Both the position numbers and the translations under genes were made by a program. The notes under the pieces were generated by a model. That model did not search any database, was not told where the DNA came from, and saw nothing but the letters and a program-made list of their open reading frames with translations. 64,000 bases of DNA from assembly GCA_030248215.1 (NCBI GenBank), contig JASANG010003959.1, forward strand, positions 1-64,000, in the 5' to 3' direction. The stretch is from Enoplolaimus lenunculus. Its lineage: Eukaryota > Nematoda > Enoplea > Enoplida > Thoracostomopsidae. Below are positions 22,331 to 33,246 of the stretch, piece after piece; within the stretch, counting starts at the first letter, position 1, and each line of letters opens with the position of its first letter.

Positions 22331-22944
22331 AAGTTGGTTCACGACGCACTCTTTTGCTACGAACTGCCGATTCAATTGCTTTTGAATGATTGTTTAACGG
22401 CAGCAGGCGTTTTGCTCGAGGATACATTAGGGTCCACGGTAATTCCTAGCTCAGCTAATAAACGAAACATACCGGCGAAAACGACGTCTTGATTATCACC
22501 GCCTACATCTTCGCTCAACTGACGGACAAACAACTCCTTTACCACTGAACATTTTTCCAGTGTCGTGATAAGTTGACCTTTGGAAATGTCTACGTGTCGT
22601 CTGATAAACTCCTTAAATGTTGCGTTATTTTCAATTTGCGCTCGTCAGAAATTTGCTCTAATTTTCGCCGGAATTCAGTAACTGTACTTTGTTGTCTGTG
22701 TATCTCAAACTCGTTCCAAAGATCGTGATCATTTAAAAAATCTGAATAATGATTACTTATCCACCTGAATAACATATACTCATGATGTATTTGAGATGTT
22801 TTGCTACCGTGGAACATTCGTACAAGTATTAAACGAATTATACGCCATAGCAGCTGCAAACAGTTTCATGTACAAAGTTTAACACGAAATTATTTTCCAA
22901 AGCTGTATGTTCTTACCTTATCGACCTTATTCATAGCTTGTGCC
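21893..22944 (-). pseudogene. Element A, right copy, N-terminal third (fossil)
   Basis: Continuation of element A outside the LTR element. From the 5' end: MAQAMNKVDK (22944-22915), then a GTAAGA donor and a CAG acceptor giving a candidate 50-60 bp intron, a conserved segment with HHEYMLFRWISNHYSDFL (about 22856-22620), a second conserved helical segment with CSVVKELFVRQL (to about 22440), a basic stretch RSKRVRREPTS, and a long Thr/Ala-rich tract (22330-21893) that has been internally duplicated. Element B has a recognisable counterpart of the helical segments near 35.7-36.1 kb. Function of this N-terminal region is unknown; it may be a DNA- or protein-binding module. Confidence 0.5.
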
Positions 22945-22974
22945 ATAACGATCGCTATTCACAAATAAAGTGGT

Positions 22975-23275
22975 TGATCTTAGAAACGGAAATTAGTTGA
23001 AATAAATAGTTCGAAGGCTCAAAATAATGCTGTTGACCGCAGAAATGCAGGTTCAGTTCAAATGAACAGTTCCACGGCTCAAAAGAACGCTGTTGATCGC
23101 AGAAACGCAAGATCAGTTGAAATGAATCGTTCGGAGGCTCAAAAAACACTGTTAATTGCAGAAACACAGATACAGTTAAAATGGATAACTTTGAGGCTCA
23201 ATATAACGCTGTTGATCGCAGAAAGGCAGGTTCATTTGAAATTAATAGCTCTTAGGCTTAAATTGTAGAAACACA
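22975..23275. repeat. 60 bp tandem repeat upstream of element A start
   Basis: About five imperfect 60 bp units around GGCTCAAAA...GCTGTTGATCGCAGAAA...CAGTTGAAATGAA, in perfect 60 bp register (GGCTC at 23016, 23076 and 23136). It begins about 30 bp upstream of the first ATG of element A's right copy, so it lies where its promoter or 5' terminus should be. Confidence 0.8.
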
Positions 23276-24546
23276 TATTGAGTTGAAATGAATTGGTCTT
23301 TCGTCCGCTGAGATAACTTTAGCTAATAGCGGACGGTGTATATTTTCACGGAAACTGTGTCAGCAACTGCAAAACGTAGATACTTAGTCAGGCTTTACAC
23401 GAGCATAGAAAACACTATATATGCAATATGAAATATACATTACAGCAGCGTTATTCAAAAACATAGTGCACACAAAAATGTATGGTTCACGAAGACCTAA
23501 TTTAGCTTTTAACTATGCGGACATTTCGGCAAAAACGAAAACAACAACTATGTCCGGACACAGTAGCTAGCTAATGTTAACAGGGTAGTAGACGGAAGCG
23601 AAACCAGAGGTGTTTCGGTTCGTGCTTACATTAACGCAATTGAGATTCATTGACCACACAAGTTTGTGACGTGTTCAAAAATAATGGAATGGATCAGAGG
23701 TTTCTGAGTTTATGCAAACCTGACTTTTCTACTTCAATCACGGAAAGGCAATGCTGAACAGGAATATACCTAGGAATTTAGCAGAAGGGTGTAGCTATCA
23801 TTACGAGCAACGTTTGCGAAACTCTAACGGGCAGCGAAGTTCTTGACCCCTTAAAAATTCTATGAACGGCAAGAGCGACTATTTTGTTACCAACTCAATT
23901 TATTGTGAAGGAGATTTTCAATATGCCCCTAGAAATGCAACAATGCTGTTGGATTTGCGCCTGCGTAGCATGGTATATTGTCTCTTGCCCTGATGACAAG
24001 ACGTACATATGCAAATTTTTTATTCCAAGTATTATGGCTATACATGACACTGCTTTATCAAGCTGTAAAGGAGCTACTGTCAACTAAGTAATACAAAACC
24101 AGCAACCTATATACAATGTGTATATGTGATATCTTTACAGTTTTTAGGGCCAAAAAGCTATTTCTAATAGGAAAATTATTTGAACATTTATTCGATTTTT
24201 CGGCAAATGTAAAGAACACGAGCAGAACAGTATTATAAGCAGATTACTAAACCTGATTCTATGCGCAAGCCTAAGCTAAACAAAAAATAGTCTAAAGCTT
24301 AAGCTTACCCTATTCTAGTATCACAGAAAAAGGTTCCGCCCCTGATCTTTAAATGGCCGGTTTTCCTATAAAAACTGGCTAAAATATACTAAGACTGCTA
24401 TGCCTGCAATCGAGTTATGCCTGACGGCACCGAAAAGCGACGGACGGCAATTAACTGTGCTAAAATCGTTAAAAAGTATAGTACCACCCTTAGGACGCTC
24501 CAGTTCATTAAATCATCAAACATCCCATTAAATACTATCATTTCAT
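23276..24546. other. Non-coding, repeat fragments
   Basis: No gene is recognised. It contains an inverted CGTCCGCT / AGCGGACG hairpin (about 23297-23335); a short match near 23565 (GTAGCTAGCTAATG) to 6620-6640, possibly an end of an element; and a CCTAAGC-type repeat (24233-24335). Confidence 0.4.
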
Positions 24547-24795
24547 TCACATCTCATTCCAAATAAACTTGTAAATTGAACAGAATTCATCAGGAAGAGG
24601 AAAATTCCATTTTACTATAAAAAACAGCTGTGCCCTGTTTATAAAAATACCAGAGTTGTTGCTACAATAGACGGGCTTCCCCCCAAGCAGGTGCAATGGG
24701 TCCCCAATAAAATGATTCACAATTCTATAGCTTCGTACTTCGCGAAAATTTTTTAGCTTGCCTAGATGGGGCTTTTCAAGGGTTGGCCCTACCAA
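24547..24795 (-). other. Unassigned 82-codon open frame
   Basis: Open on the minus strand (starts MVGPTLEKPHLGKLKNF) with no recognised motif and no neighbouring exon signals that I can support. It may be part of a dispersed repeat. Function is not proposed. Confidence 0.15.
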
Positions 24796-25127
24796 TTAGA
24801 GGGGATGTTGGATTAAGTGAACGCTTCTGGCGGCACTGAGAAATACTAAAGCAATATTTAAACTGCTGTGTCTGTTTGAGTTGAACTGAACATTCAAATG
24901 TTGTTAATTACATGAGCAATAAAATTAGTGTAATAATACGGTTGTAAATAGTTTGGCGGAATTTCTTTTAATTAAGATTGAATGCGAATACTGTAAACAA
25001 AGAAAATTCTTGTTCAGTTCAAAGATAGTAACAGTGACAGATTTATACGTGGGAATCTTATTCTATTTCAACTGATCCAGAAAAATGTAGCAGAGTGCCT
25101 TATTGCAAAGGGACCATGCGTTAAACA

Positions 25128-25215
25128 GGGCCAGGCCAGTAAGCATATTCCTAAGCATAAGCGTAAGAATAAGGCTATGCCTAAGCAAAAAGTCTAAAGC
25201 TTAACGATCCGCCCT
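25128..25215. repeat. CCTAAGCATAAG-type dispersed repeat
   Basis: Runs of CCTAAGC/CATAAGC followed by AAAAAGTCTAAAGCTTA. Other copies lie at 8853-8965, 24233-24335 and 25858-25960, each followed within 60 bp by a CCG- or CCC-containing stretch, so it is a family and not simple sequence alone. Confidence 0.6.
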
Positions 25216-25365
25216 GATCAATAAAGGGGTATTTTCACTAGAAAACCTATAGTTACACTATTGTAAATACCACATGTTTCATAGGCACGTTTCTAGAATT
25301 TGTTTTTAGTTCCATTGCATTAGCCTAAACCTTTGCCTAAGCCGCAATATGAAACCGGTTAAAAC

Positions 25366-25683
25366 CAGGGAGGCAACAAAGGTTCGGATTCGGATTCCGC
25401 AAAAATTTGAGGTTCGGATTCGGCTGTGGAAAAGTCGAATCCAACAAAGTTCGGCAATATGTCTTTTCATAATTTTTAAATACCTTGCTATAAAAATCAA
25501 TATTTTTTTGTTCCAGGTGAGAAATCTCAGAACTGACGTCGGGACGAAATATATTAACGTATTAAAAGTTGTACGGCTGGCATTGCGTTGATATTCTGAA
25601 ACAAATTATAGATATATCTGAAATTTGCAACATACAGGAATGGGATTCGGTTTCGGTCAACTCGTGGATTCGGTGCCACCCTG
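25366..25683. mobile_element. hAT-like MITE with perfect 8 bp target duplication
   Basis: 318 bp with termini CAGGGAGGCA and TGCCACCCTG, flanked by GTTAAAAC at 25358-25365 and 25684-25691 (8 of 8). The interior has GGTTCGGATTCGG repeats at both ends. No transposase is seen. Confidence 0.85.
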
Positions 25684-25699
25684 GTTAAAACGGCATGTT

Positions 25700-26690
25700 T
25701 CGGAATCGTCTGCGGTTCTTAATGCTCCGTTTGTAGGTAATGCCGCTCACAAAACAAAATGATGGTTACACAAATATATATTTTAATGTTTTATATCGCC
25801 GTAGTGGGCTCCACGATCTCTTATGTAAAACTTCTTAGAAACCTAAGCTGCGAAAGGCAGTAAAATCCTGTTCCTAAACCTAAGCCTCAGCGATAGGAAG
25901 AACTTATAACTAAACTTAAGCCATCGCCTACACTGAGCCAAAAATCAGTTAAAGCTTTGCAAACAAAGCATCAGATGGTGGGTTGACACCTGAATCCTCC
26001 CCCAGCAACGCTTTTACGTTAATATAACGGAAACTCTTGAGTATATTTTCAGCAGTTGCGAGGAATTTAGATGGAGCATGCGATATTTCGAAAGACTTAA
26101 GCGGGTTCTAAAAGTTAATCGAGTGAACTTAAGCCCCCAGGCACCACAATGACTACGGTCAATGAGAATACATAACCGACTTTTGTAATATGTCAATGAG
26201 ATCTTTTTGTTTCGTTACAAGTATACATATATAAGTTCAATATATTACAATGTGAAAGTTGTTAATGCGAACCTATAGCAATGTTGCACGGGGGCGTAAC
26301 CAATTATTCTCAGGAGGGCTAACCTAAACGGAGACGAACGGTGATTTTTGATTCTAAACAGTGAAACTGCTCATTTTATTATTCGTGTTGGCATTTTGGG
26401 GTTAAAAAACGTGTTGACTCCCTTGAGTACGCCCCTATTTCTGGAACCTTATCTACTACTTATGATGCTGTATACAAGTCAAATTTTGTATCAATACCAA
26501 AAACATCAGTACGTATACAAATAAAAATCTGTAGACTAATGATGGGCGTCGGATATTTTTTCATATGTGGATATATTTTAAAAATTATTAACCCAATAGC
26601 ATTTCGGATATCCAGCGGTTATCCAGATATCCGGATACACGTTTCTTTTTGAGAGTCCTCACTGGTGACGTTTTTTCGAGAAAATAATTG
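25700..26690. other. Non-coding, repeat fragments
   Basis: Contains a CCTAAGC-type repeat (25858-25960) and a segment with GGATATCCGG-type palindromes starting near 26540 (ATGATGGGCGTCGGATAT) resembling hAT ends; similar pieces occur at 37490-37590 and 39160-39235. No gene is seen. Confidence 0.4.
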
Positions 26691-26739
26691 ATGTATCGCG
26701 CATATATTGTGTGTATCATTTAAAAACTAGCTATATGTG

Positions 26740-28630
26740 TCATTTTTAACACGTATAATCCGATTTTAAAGGTCCCATAGCTCTGTCATGCATAGTTCAC
26801 GCGTTAAATTAAAAATATTTGTTTATATAAAAAATATGTTTCACCATAACAAGCTAACAATGCATGCTAGGCATCCGAAGCTTTCAGAATCGTTTTCTAC
26901 GCATCAAATAACCCTAATAACGTTGTCTTCATCCTTCTATTAGTTGTATTCATCAATCTACAGAATAAACATCACTGGTGTCGTTTATTCGAGAAAATTA
27001 TTGATTTCAATAAAACTCACTAACCAAGAGCATATAGGTGTCTGAAATCATCAGAATCGTTTTCTACGCACTAAACTATCCCAATAAAGTTATTTCTGGC
27101 TTTTCACTGGCAAGGAGTAGCGAAAAAAATTATTCATTTATTTTTCATGCAAATATGTCATAGCTTACATAATTGAAGTACATGGATTTGACAATTACAA
27201 GGTGATGTATCGTGAATACATTGTATGTATCATGTAAAAACTAGCTATATAGGTCAATCTTAACACGTAAAATCCGATTTTAAGTTTCCCGTGGCTCTAT
27301 CATGCATAGTGTACGAGTAAAATTAGAAAAAATTATTTCAGTTTATATAAAAAATATAAAAAATATTTTTTATCATAGCTAGCTTGTTTCGAACTAAAAT
27401 AATCTGAAAGATTTACAGGTTTTAAAACAAAAATCTTACTTCATTTTAAGCACACAAGCGCTTCCAATAGAACATTAATATAGAACACATAACAAAATTG
27501 CAATAAACAATTTGTGCTCACAGCACAGAAATCATTTAAAATAAAACTTGAACGAAAAAGCACATATTGATCTAATTACAAACTCAACTAAGCGCACAAT
27601 TACTAACCAGAACTCAGATTCAATTTAGGCAATAATCGATATCCGCATTTATCCGCAACACAAATAACTGTATTATGTTATTTTTATGCTCATAGATTCA
27701 TAGATTCAGCACTATCTGGTTGGTTACCGGCACTGCTCGTGTGAATTTAAAAACTCCAAAACTGTAACGGACGTAACGTTATTCAACTCTCTAGCAATGG
27801 AAATTAAACTAAAAGATGTTAGTATGTAATATCACTCTTGAGTATCTGCTGCGACTTGAATCTTTCCACAGTTTTATTTAACATTAAATAATGTCTTTCA
27901 CTTCCTCACTCGCAAAGTTGCTTTCAACGCTACCATTGCTAAAAATGAGGCTCAGGCTACGCCAAAGTTGCTTATATTATCCTACCACTGCTGAAAAATG
28001 CAACAAGATGTTTAAAGAACCAAAAGTGTTTTGAGTTTAACTGATGATTAGGAACTTTATCTTTCTCGTTTAAATACTGTTACAATTGCGTCTTTCACTT
28101 GCCTCCCGATATCACTGGTTCTCCAACATCGTTTTTTCAAATAAGCTTTTTATATCCCACAAACTTCAGTGCCAGTCCTGAGGTTGCGATTTGCGATAAT
28201 ACGGCGACCTTTTCGTGGACCCCATTTTTCTAGCACCAATTGCGTGTTTATGTCTTTGGTGCTTTGACATTACGCTACGGTCGCACCTTGCAACCGCGTG
28301 ATTATCCTTGCTTGCGTCCGCTCCCATACATTAAAATCGTCCTTCAAGTCAATCATTAATTTAGGCCCAGGTACTCATCCTCAAATACCATGGAATAATT
28401 CAAGTATAAACGAGCCGACTGCAAATCATTCTCCTCCAAAACTGGTTATACCTTTCATCAAATTTTTCGACAGTAACGCGGTGATTATGTCCATGATAGT
28501 CACATATTATATAACCCTGAGGTATATGTTTTGTGATACTAATCCATTACCTCTTCATGATAGGTTCACTCATGGGTTTTTTGGTGGAGGTATTCTTTTT
28601 ACATTGTGAAATTACTCAGGTTACATTTAG
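26740..28630. repeat. Error-rich direct copy of 30880-32770
   Basis: Runs in the same order and orientation as 30880-32770, including the SET-coding end of element B near 28100-28600, but with many single-base losses that scramble frames. The pattern of dropped bases suggests poor base calling at a read or contig end and not biological decay. Do not count its SET fragment as another gene. Confidence 0.7.
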
Positions 28631-28639
28631 TAGAGAACT

Positions 28640-30880
28640 TCAATATAGCGTGATTATGTGGGATAGATGAGATTAGATATATGGAGTTATGGGAGGGGGA
28701 TTTTAGAAAGTCTAAATGGGAGTGAACTTATGGAGGTAGAGTAAAATATGGGTATATAATGTGTATGGAGGTTATGTGAAAATTTGGAAGGATAAGTTGG
28801 GGAGTGTAGTGTGTTTATATTGTTATTATGGTATTGGGTGGTATGTATTAATGTTGTTGAAGGAATTGTTGGGAGGGAAAGGGGGAGGTGAGGGTATGTT
28901 AAAGAAAGAAAGATGGTTAAAGGGTAGAAGGTGTTATTATCAGTAGGTGGGTTTGTGGGTATAAGTATTGAAAGTGTGTAAAATGTATATGGGGAGGAAG
29001 GAGAGATGTAAGTATTTAAAGAAGAATTTATTGTAATATTTGGTTAAACACAAAATCCTCTGTGCTACATTTTTCAGCAGTGGTATTTAAACAACTTTAC
29101 TGAGACGGATAGTATAAAGAATTATTTAATGGTTAAATATGTTAATTCATACGCGGGGTAAAAATAAATATAATATTAAATTTTTTTAATTTTTTATTTA
29201 TATAATAGCTTACGTTTTTTGTAATTTTAGAGCACTGGGGGCCAAAAAAGAGATAGTGCTGAATTATGAATCTATGAGGTAGAAAAAAATAATAAGTTAT
29301 TTGTGTTGGGATAAATGAGATATGATTATTGCTAAATTGAATATTAAGTTACTGGGTTAAGTAATTACGCTTTTAGTTGAGATTTGTAATTAAATAAATA
29401 TGTGCTTTTTGGTTAAGTTTTATTTTTAATGGTTTTTTGTGCTGTGAGCGAATTTGTTTATTGAATTTTATTTATGTGTTTTTAATGTATTGGAAGCGCT
29501 TGTGTGCTTAAAATGAAGTAAGATTTTTTTTGTTTTAAAACTGTAAATTGTTTCAGATTATTTTAGTTGAAAAAGCTAGTTTATGATAAAAAAGATTTTT
29601 TTATATTTTTTATATAAATGAAATAATTTTTTTAATTTTTGATATGATGATAGAGAGAAAAATAAAATGGATTTTAGTGTTAAGATTGTATATAGTAGTT
29701 TTAATGATAATAAATGTATTAGATAATATTGTATTGTAAATAGGTATTAATTATGTAAGTATGAATATTTGATGAAAAATAAATGAATAATTTTTTTTAT
29801 TTGAGTGAAAAGAGAAATAATTTATTGGGATAGTTTAGTGGTAGAAAAGATTTGATGATTTAGAATATATATTTGGTTTGTGATTTATTGAAATAATAAT
29901 TTTTGAATAAAGAAAGTGATGTTTATTTGTAGATTGATGAATAAATAATAGAAGGATGAAGAAAGTTATTAGGGTTATTTGATGGTAGAAAAGATTTGAA
30001 AGTTGGATGTAGATGATAGTGTAGAGTAAAATTAGAAAAAATTATTTAGTTTATATAAAAATTGTGAAAAATATTTTTTATATAGTAGTTGTTTGAATAA
30101 AATAATTGAAAGATTTAAGGTTTTAAAAAAAAATTTATTATTTTAAGAAAAGGTTAATAGAAATTAATATAGAAAATAAAAAATTGAATAAAAATTTGTG
30201 TAAGAAGAAATATTTAAAATAAAATTGAAGAAAAAGAATATTGATTAATTAAAATAATAAGGAAATTATAAAGAATAGATTAATTTAGGAATAATGATAT
30301 ATTTATAAAAAATAATGTATTATGTTATTTTTATGTAATAAATTATAGATTAGATATTGGTTGGTTAGGTGTGTGTGAATTTAAAAATAAAATGTAAGGA
30401 GTAAGTTATTAATTTAGGATGGAAATTAAATAAAAGATGTTAGTATGTAATATTTTGAGTATTGTGGTATTGGAATTTTGAAAAAGTTTTATTTAAATTA
30501 ATAATGTTTTTATTGGTGGTAAAATGTTTGGTATTGTAAATGAGGTGGTAAAAGTTTTTTAGGTAGTTATGGTTTGATTGTTTTTTTTGTTTGTGGTGTT
30601 TTTTTTTTTTTTTTCCATGCAAAAATGAAAACTAATGCACTTGATTTCACGAGCCAAGAATATGCAAATATGAGCAAAAAATAACATAATACATTATTTT
30701 TACAAATATCGATATTGCCTCAAATATAATATATAATACTAATAATAGCTTTCGTCAATAAAGATTTCGCAAATTTATTATATAAGTTCTATTAGAATGT
30801 GTGCTAAAAGAAGTAAGGAGTTTTAAAACCTAAATCTTTACGAGTTTAAAAACGGGCTAGCTATAAGGATAAAAAAAATA
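28640..30880. other. Cytosine-depleted, probably artefactual sequence
   Basis: 28741-29040 has a single C, and 29577-30614 has none in 1038 bases. About 29050-30000 matches the inverse complement of the 26.9-27.7 kb sequence with most or all C removed. 30010-30610 matches the 27.31-27.95 and 31.39-32.02 kb sequence in direct orientation with C removed. 30620-30880 is another degraded inverted piece. Deletion, not C-to-T change, points to loss of one base channel. Confidence 0.85.
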
Positions 30881-32180
30881 TTTTTTTATATTTGTTTATA
30901 TAAATAAATATGTTTCTACCATAACAAGCTAACAATGCATGCTAGGCATCCGAAGCTTTCAGAATCGTTTTCTACGCATCAAATAACCCCTAATAACGTT
31001 GTCTTCATCCTTTTCTATTAGTTTTAAAATTCATCAATCTACAGAAATAAACATCACTGGTGTCGTTTATTCGAGAAAATTATTGATTTCAATAAAACTC
31101 ACTAACCAAGAGTATATAGGTGTCTGAAATCAAATCAGAATCGTTTTTCTACGCACTAAAACTATCCCAATAAAGTTATTTCTGGCTTTTCACTGGCAAG
31201 GAGTAGCGAAAAAAATTATTCATTTATTTTTCATGCAAATATGTCATAGCTTAACATAATTGAAGTACCTGGATTTGACAATTACAAGGTGATATATCGT
31301 GAATACATTGTATGTATCATGTAAAAGCTAGCTATATAGGTCAATCTTAACACGTAAAATCCGATTTTAAAGTTTCCCGTGGCTACTATTCATGCATAGT
31401 GTACGAGTAAAATTAGAAAAAATTATTTCAGTTTATATAAAAAATATAAAAAATATTTTTTATCATAGCTAGCTTGTTTTAAGAACTAAAATAATCTGAA
31501 AGATTTACAGGTTTTAAAAACAAAATTCTTACTTCATTTTAAGCACACAAGCGCTTCCAATAGAACATTAATATAGAACACATAACAAAATTGCAATAAA
31601 CAATTTGTGCTCACAGCACAGAAATCATTTAAAATAAAACTTGAACGAAAAAGCACATATTGATCTAATTACAAACTCAACTAAGCGCACAATTACTAAC
31701 CAGAACTCAGATTCAATTTAGGCAATAATCGATATCCGCATTTATCCGCAACACAAATAACTGTATTATGTTATTTTTATGCTCATAGATTCATAGATTC
31801 AGCACTATCTGGTTGGTTACCGGCACTGCTCGTGTGAATTTAAAAACTCCAAAACTGTAACGGACGTAACGTTATTCAACTCTCTAGCAATGGAAATTAA
31901 ACTAAAAGATGTTAGTATGTAATATCACTCTTGAGTATCTGCTGCGTACTTGGAATCTTTCGACAAACAGTTTTATTTAACATTAAATAATGTCTTTCAT
32001 ACTTCGGCTCAGGCTACGCCAAAGTTGCTTTCAGAACGCTACCATTGCTAAAAATGAGGCTCAGGCTACGCCAAAGTTGCTTATATTATCCTACCACTGC
32101 TGAAAAATGCAACAAGATGTTTAAAGAACCAAAAGTGTTTTGAGTTTAACTGATGATTAGGAACTTTATCTTTCTCGTTT
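30881..32180. other. AT-rich downstream flank of element B
   Basis: Better-quality version of the AT-rich sequence seen at 26.74-28.05 kb. It contains repeated TTTTCTACGCA(C/T) motifs and a GGCTCAGGCTACGCCAAAGT duplication near 32005 and 32050. No gene is seen. Confidence 0.5.
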
Positions 32181-32203
32181 AAATACTGTTACAATTGCGT
32201 CTT

Positions 32204-32710
32204 TCACTTGGGCCTCCCGCATATACACTGGTGTCTCCAATCACAATCGTTGTTGTTCAAATAAGCTTTTTGATAATCCCAACAAACTTCAGTGCCAGTC
32301 CTGAGGTTGCGATTTGCGATAATAACGGCGACCTTTATCGTGGGAACCCCATATTTTCTAGCACCAATTGCGTGTTTGATGTCTTTGGTGCTTTGAACAT
32401 TGACGCTAACGGTACGCACCTTGACAACCGCGTGATTATCCTTGCTTGCGTACCGCTCCCATACATTAAAATCGTCCTTCAAGTCAATCATTAATTTAGG
32501 GCCCAGGTACTCATCCTCAAATACCATGGAATAATTCAAGTATAAACGAGCCGACTGCAAATCATTCTCCTCCAAAAACTGGTTATACCTTTCATCAAAT
32601 TTTTCGACAGTAACGCGGTGATTATGTCCATGATAGTCACATATTATATAACCCTGAGGTATATGTTTTGTGACTACTAATCCATTACCTCTTCCATGAT
32701 ACGGTTTCAC
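32204..32710 (-). CDS. SET-domain open frame of element B
   Basis: 168-codon frame. Near residue 6 GRGNGLVVTKHIPQGYIICD matches the SET N-terminal GxGxGVxAxxxIxxGxxIxEY motif. WERYASKDNHAVVKV (residues 84-98) fits the R-x-x-N-H region, TGTEVCWDY (about 142-150) the terminal GEELxxDY motif, and WRHQCICG a post-SET-like cysteine pair. Length and motif order resemble compact lysine methyltransferases of the KMT5A type. It sits at the 3' end of element B, downstream of the recombinase-like region. Whether it is expressed separately is unknown. Confidence 0.7.
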   Translation of the reverse strand: MKPYHGRGNGLVVTKHIPQGYIICDYHGHNHRVTVEKFDERYNQFLEENDLQSARLYLNYSMVFEDEYLGPKLMIDLKDDFNVWERYASKDNHAVVKVRTVSVNVQSTKDIKHAIGARKYGVPTIKVAVIIANRNLRTGTEVCWDYQKAYLNNNDCDWRHQCICGRPK

Positions 32711-33246
32711 CTCCCGCCATGGGTTTTTTGGTGCCGGAGGTAATTCTTTTTACATTGTGAAAATTTGACTCCACCGGTTACCATTTCCAGTGCAGTAGAA
32801 CTTCCATTCATAGCGTGATTTGCGGATGGCGATGCAGTGGCAGTTGCGAACTAAGGAATACTCTAATTGTGCCATGGGATGATTCTACCCGGACGCAGTT
32901 GTTTGCTGCTACAAACGCTATCGAACGAATCAGGCGTAACGATTACATCAGTCGTCGAAACTTTTTTCTATCGATGGACTAGTCACAAACTGTAACTGCC
33001 CAAAAATCTTCGTCGGTTGTCGTAGAATTGCTGCTAGCAGATCGGCTTTTTTGCAATTGCCTTCTCGATGACGGTCTTGGTGATTCTTAAATCACCGGTG
33101 TACAAACTATTAAGAGCTAAGGTGGCTAAAACTGCTCACACTTTAGCTTCGCTCTCGGTGATCAACGTAAGTACGGTTTTTACGCGCTGAAACACCTGAA
33201 TGCAAATCACGGTCTAATCGTCGGCGAAAATAGTCAATTAATTTTA

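Noticed and set aside
21668-22492. 274-codon plus-strand open frame rich in Val/Ala
   Set aside because: It is the complement of the Thr/Ala-coding tract of element A plus LTR sequence, with no domain.
28298-28609. Further SET-related gene copy
   Set aside because: Part of the error-rich duplicate of 30.9-32.8 kb; probably an artefact.
28761-28946. Plus-strand frame MYGGYVKIWKDKL in the C-poor stretch
   Set aside because: Lies in cytosine-depleted, low-quality sequence, so any frame is meaningless.
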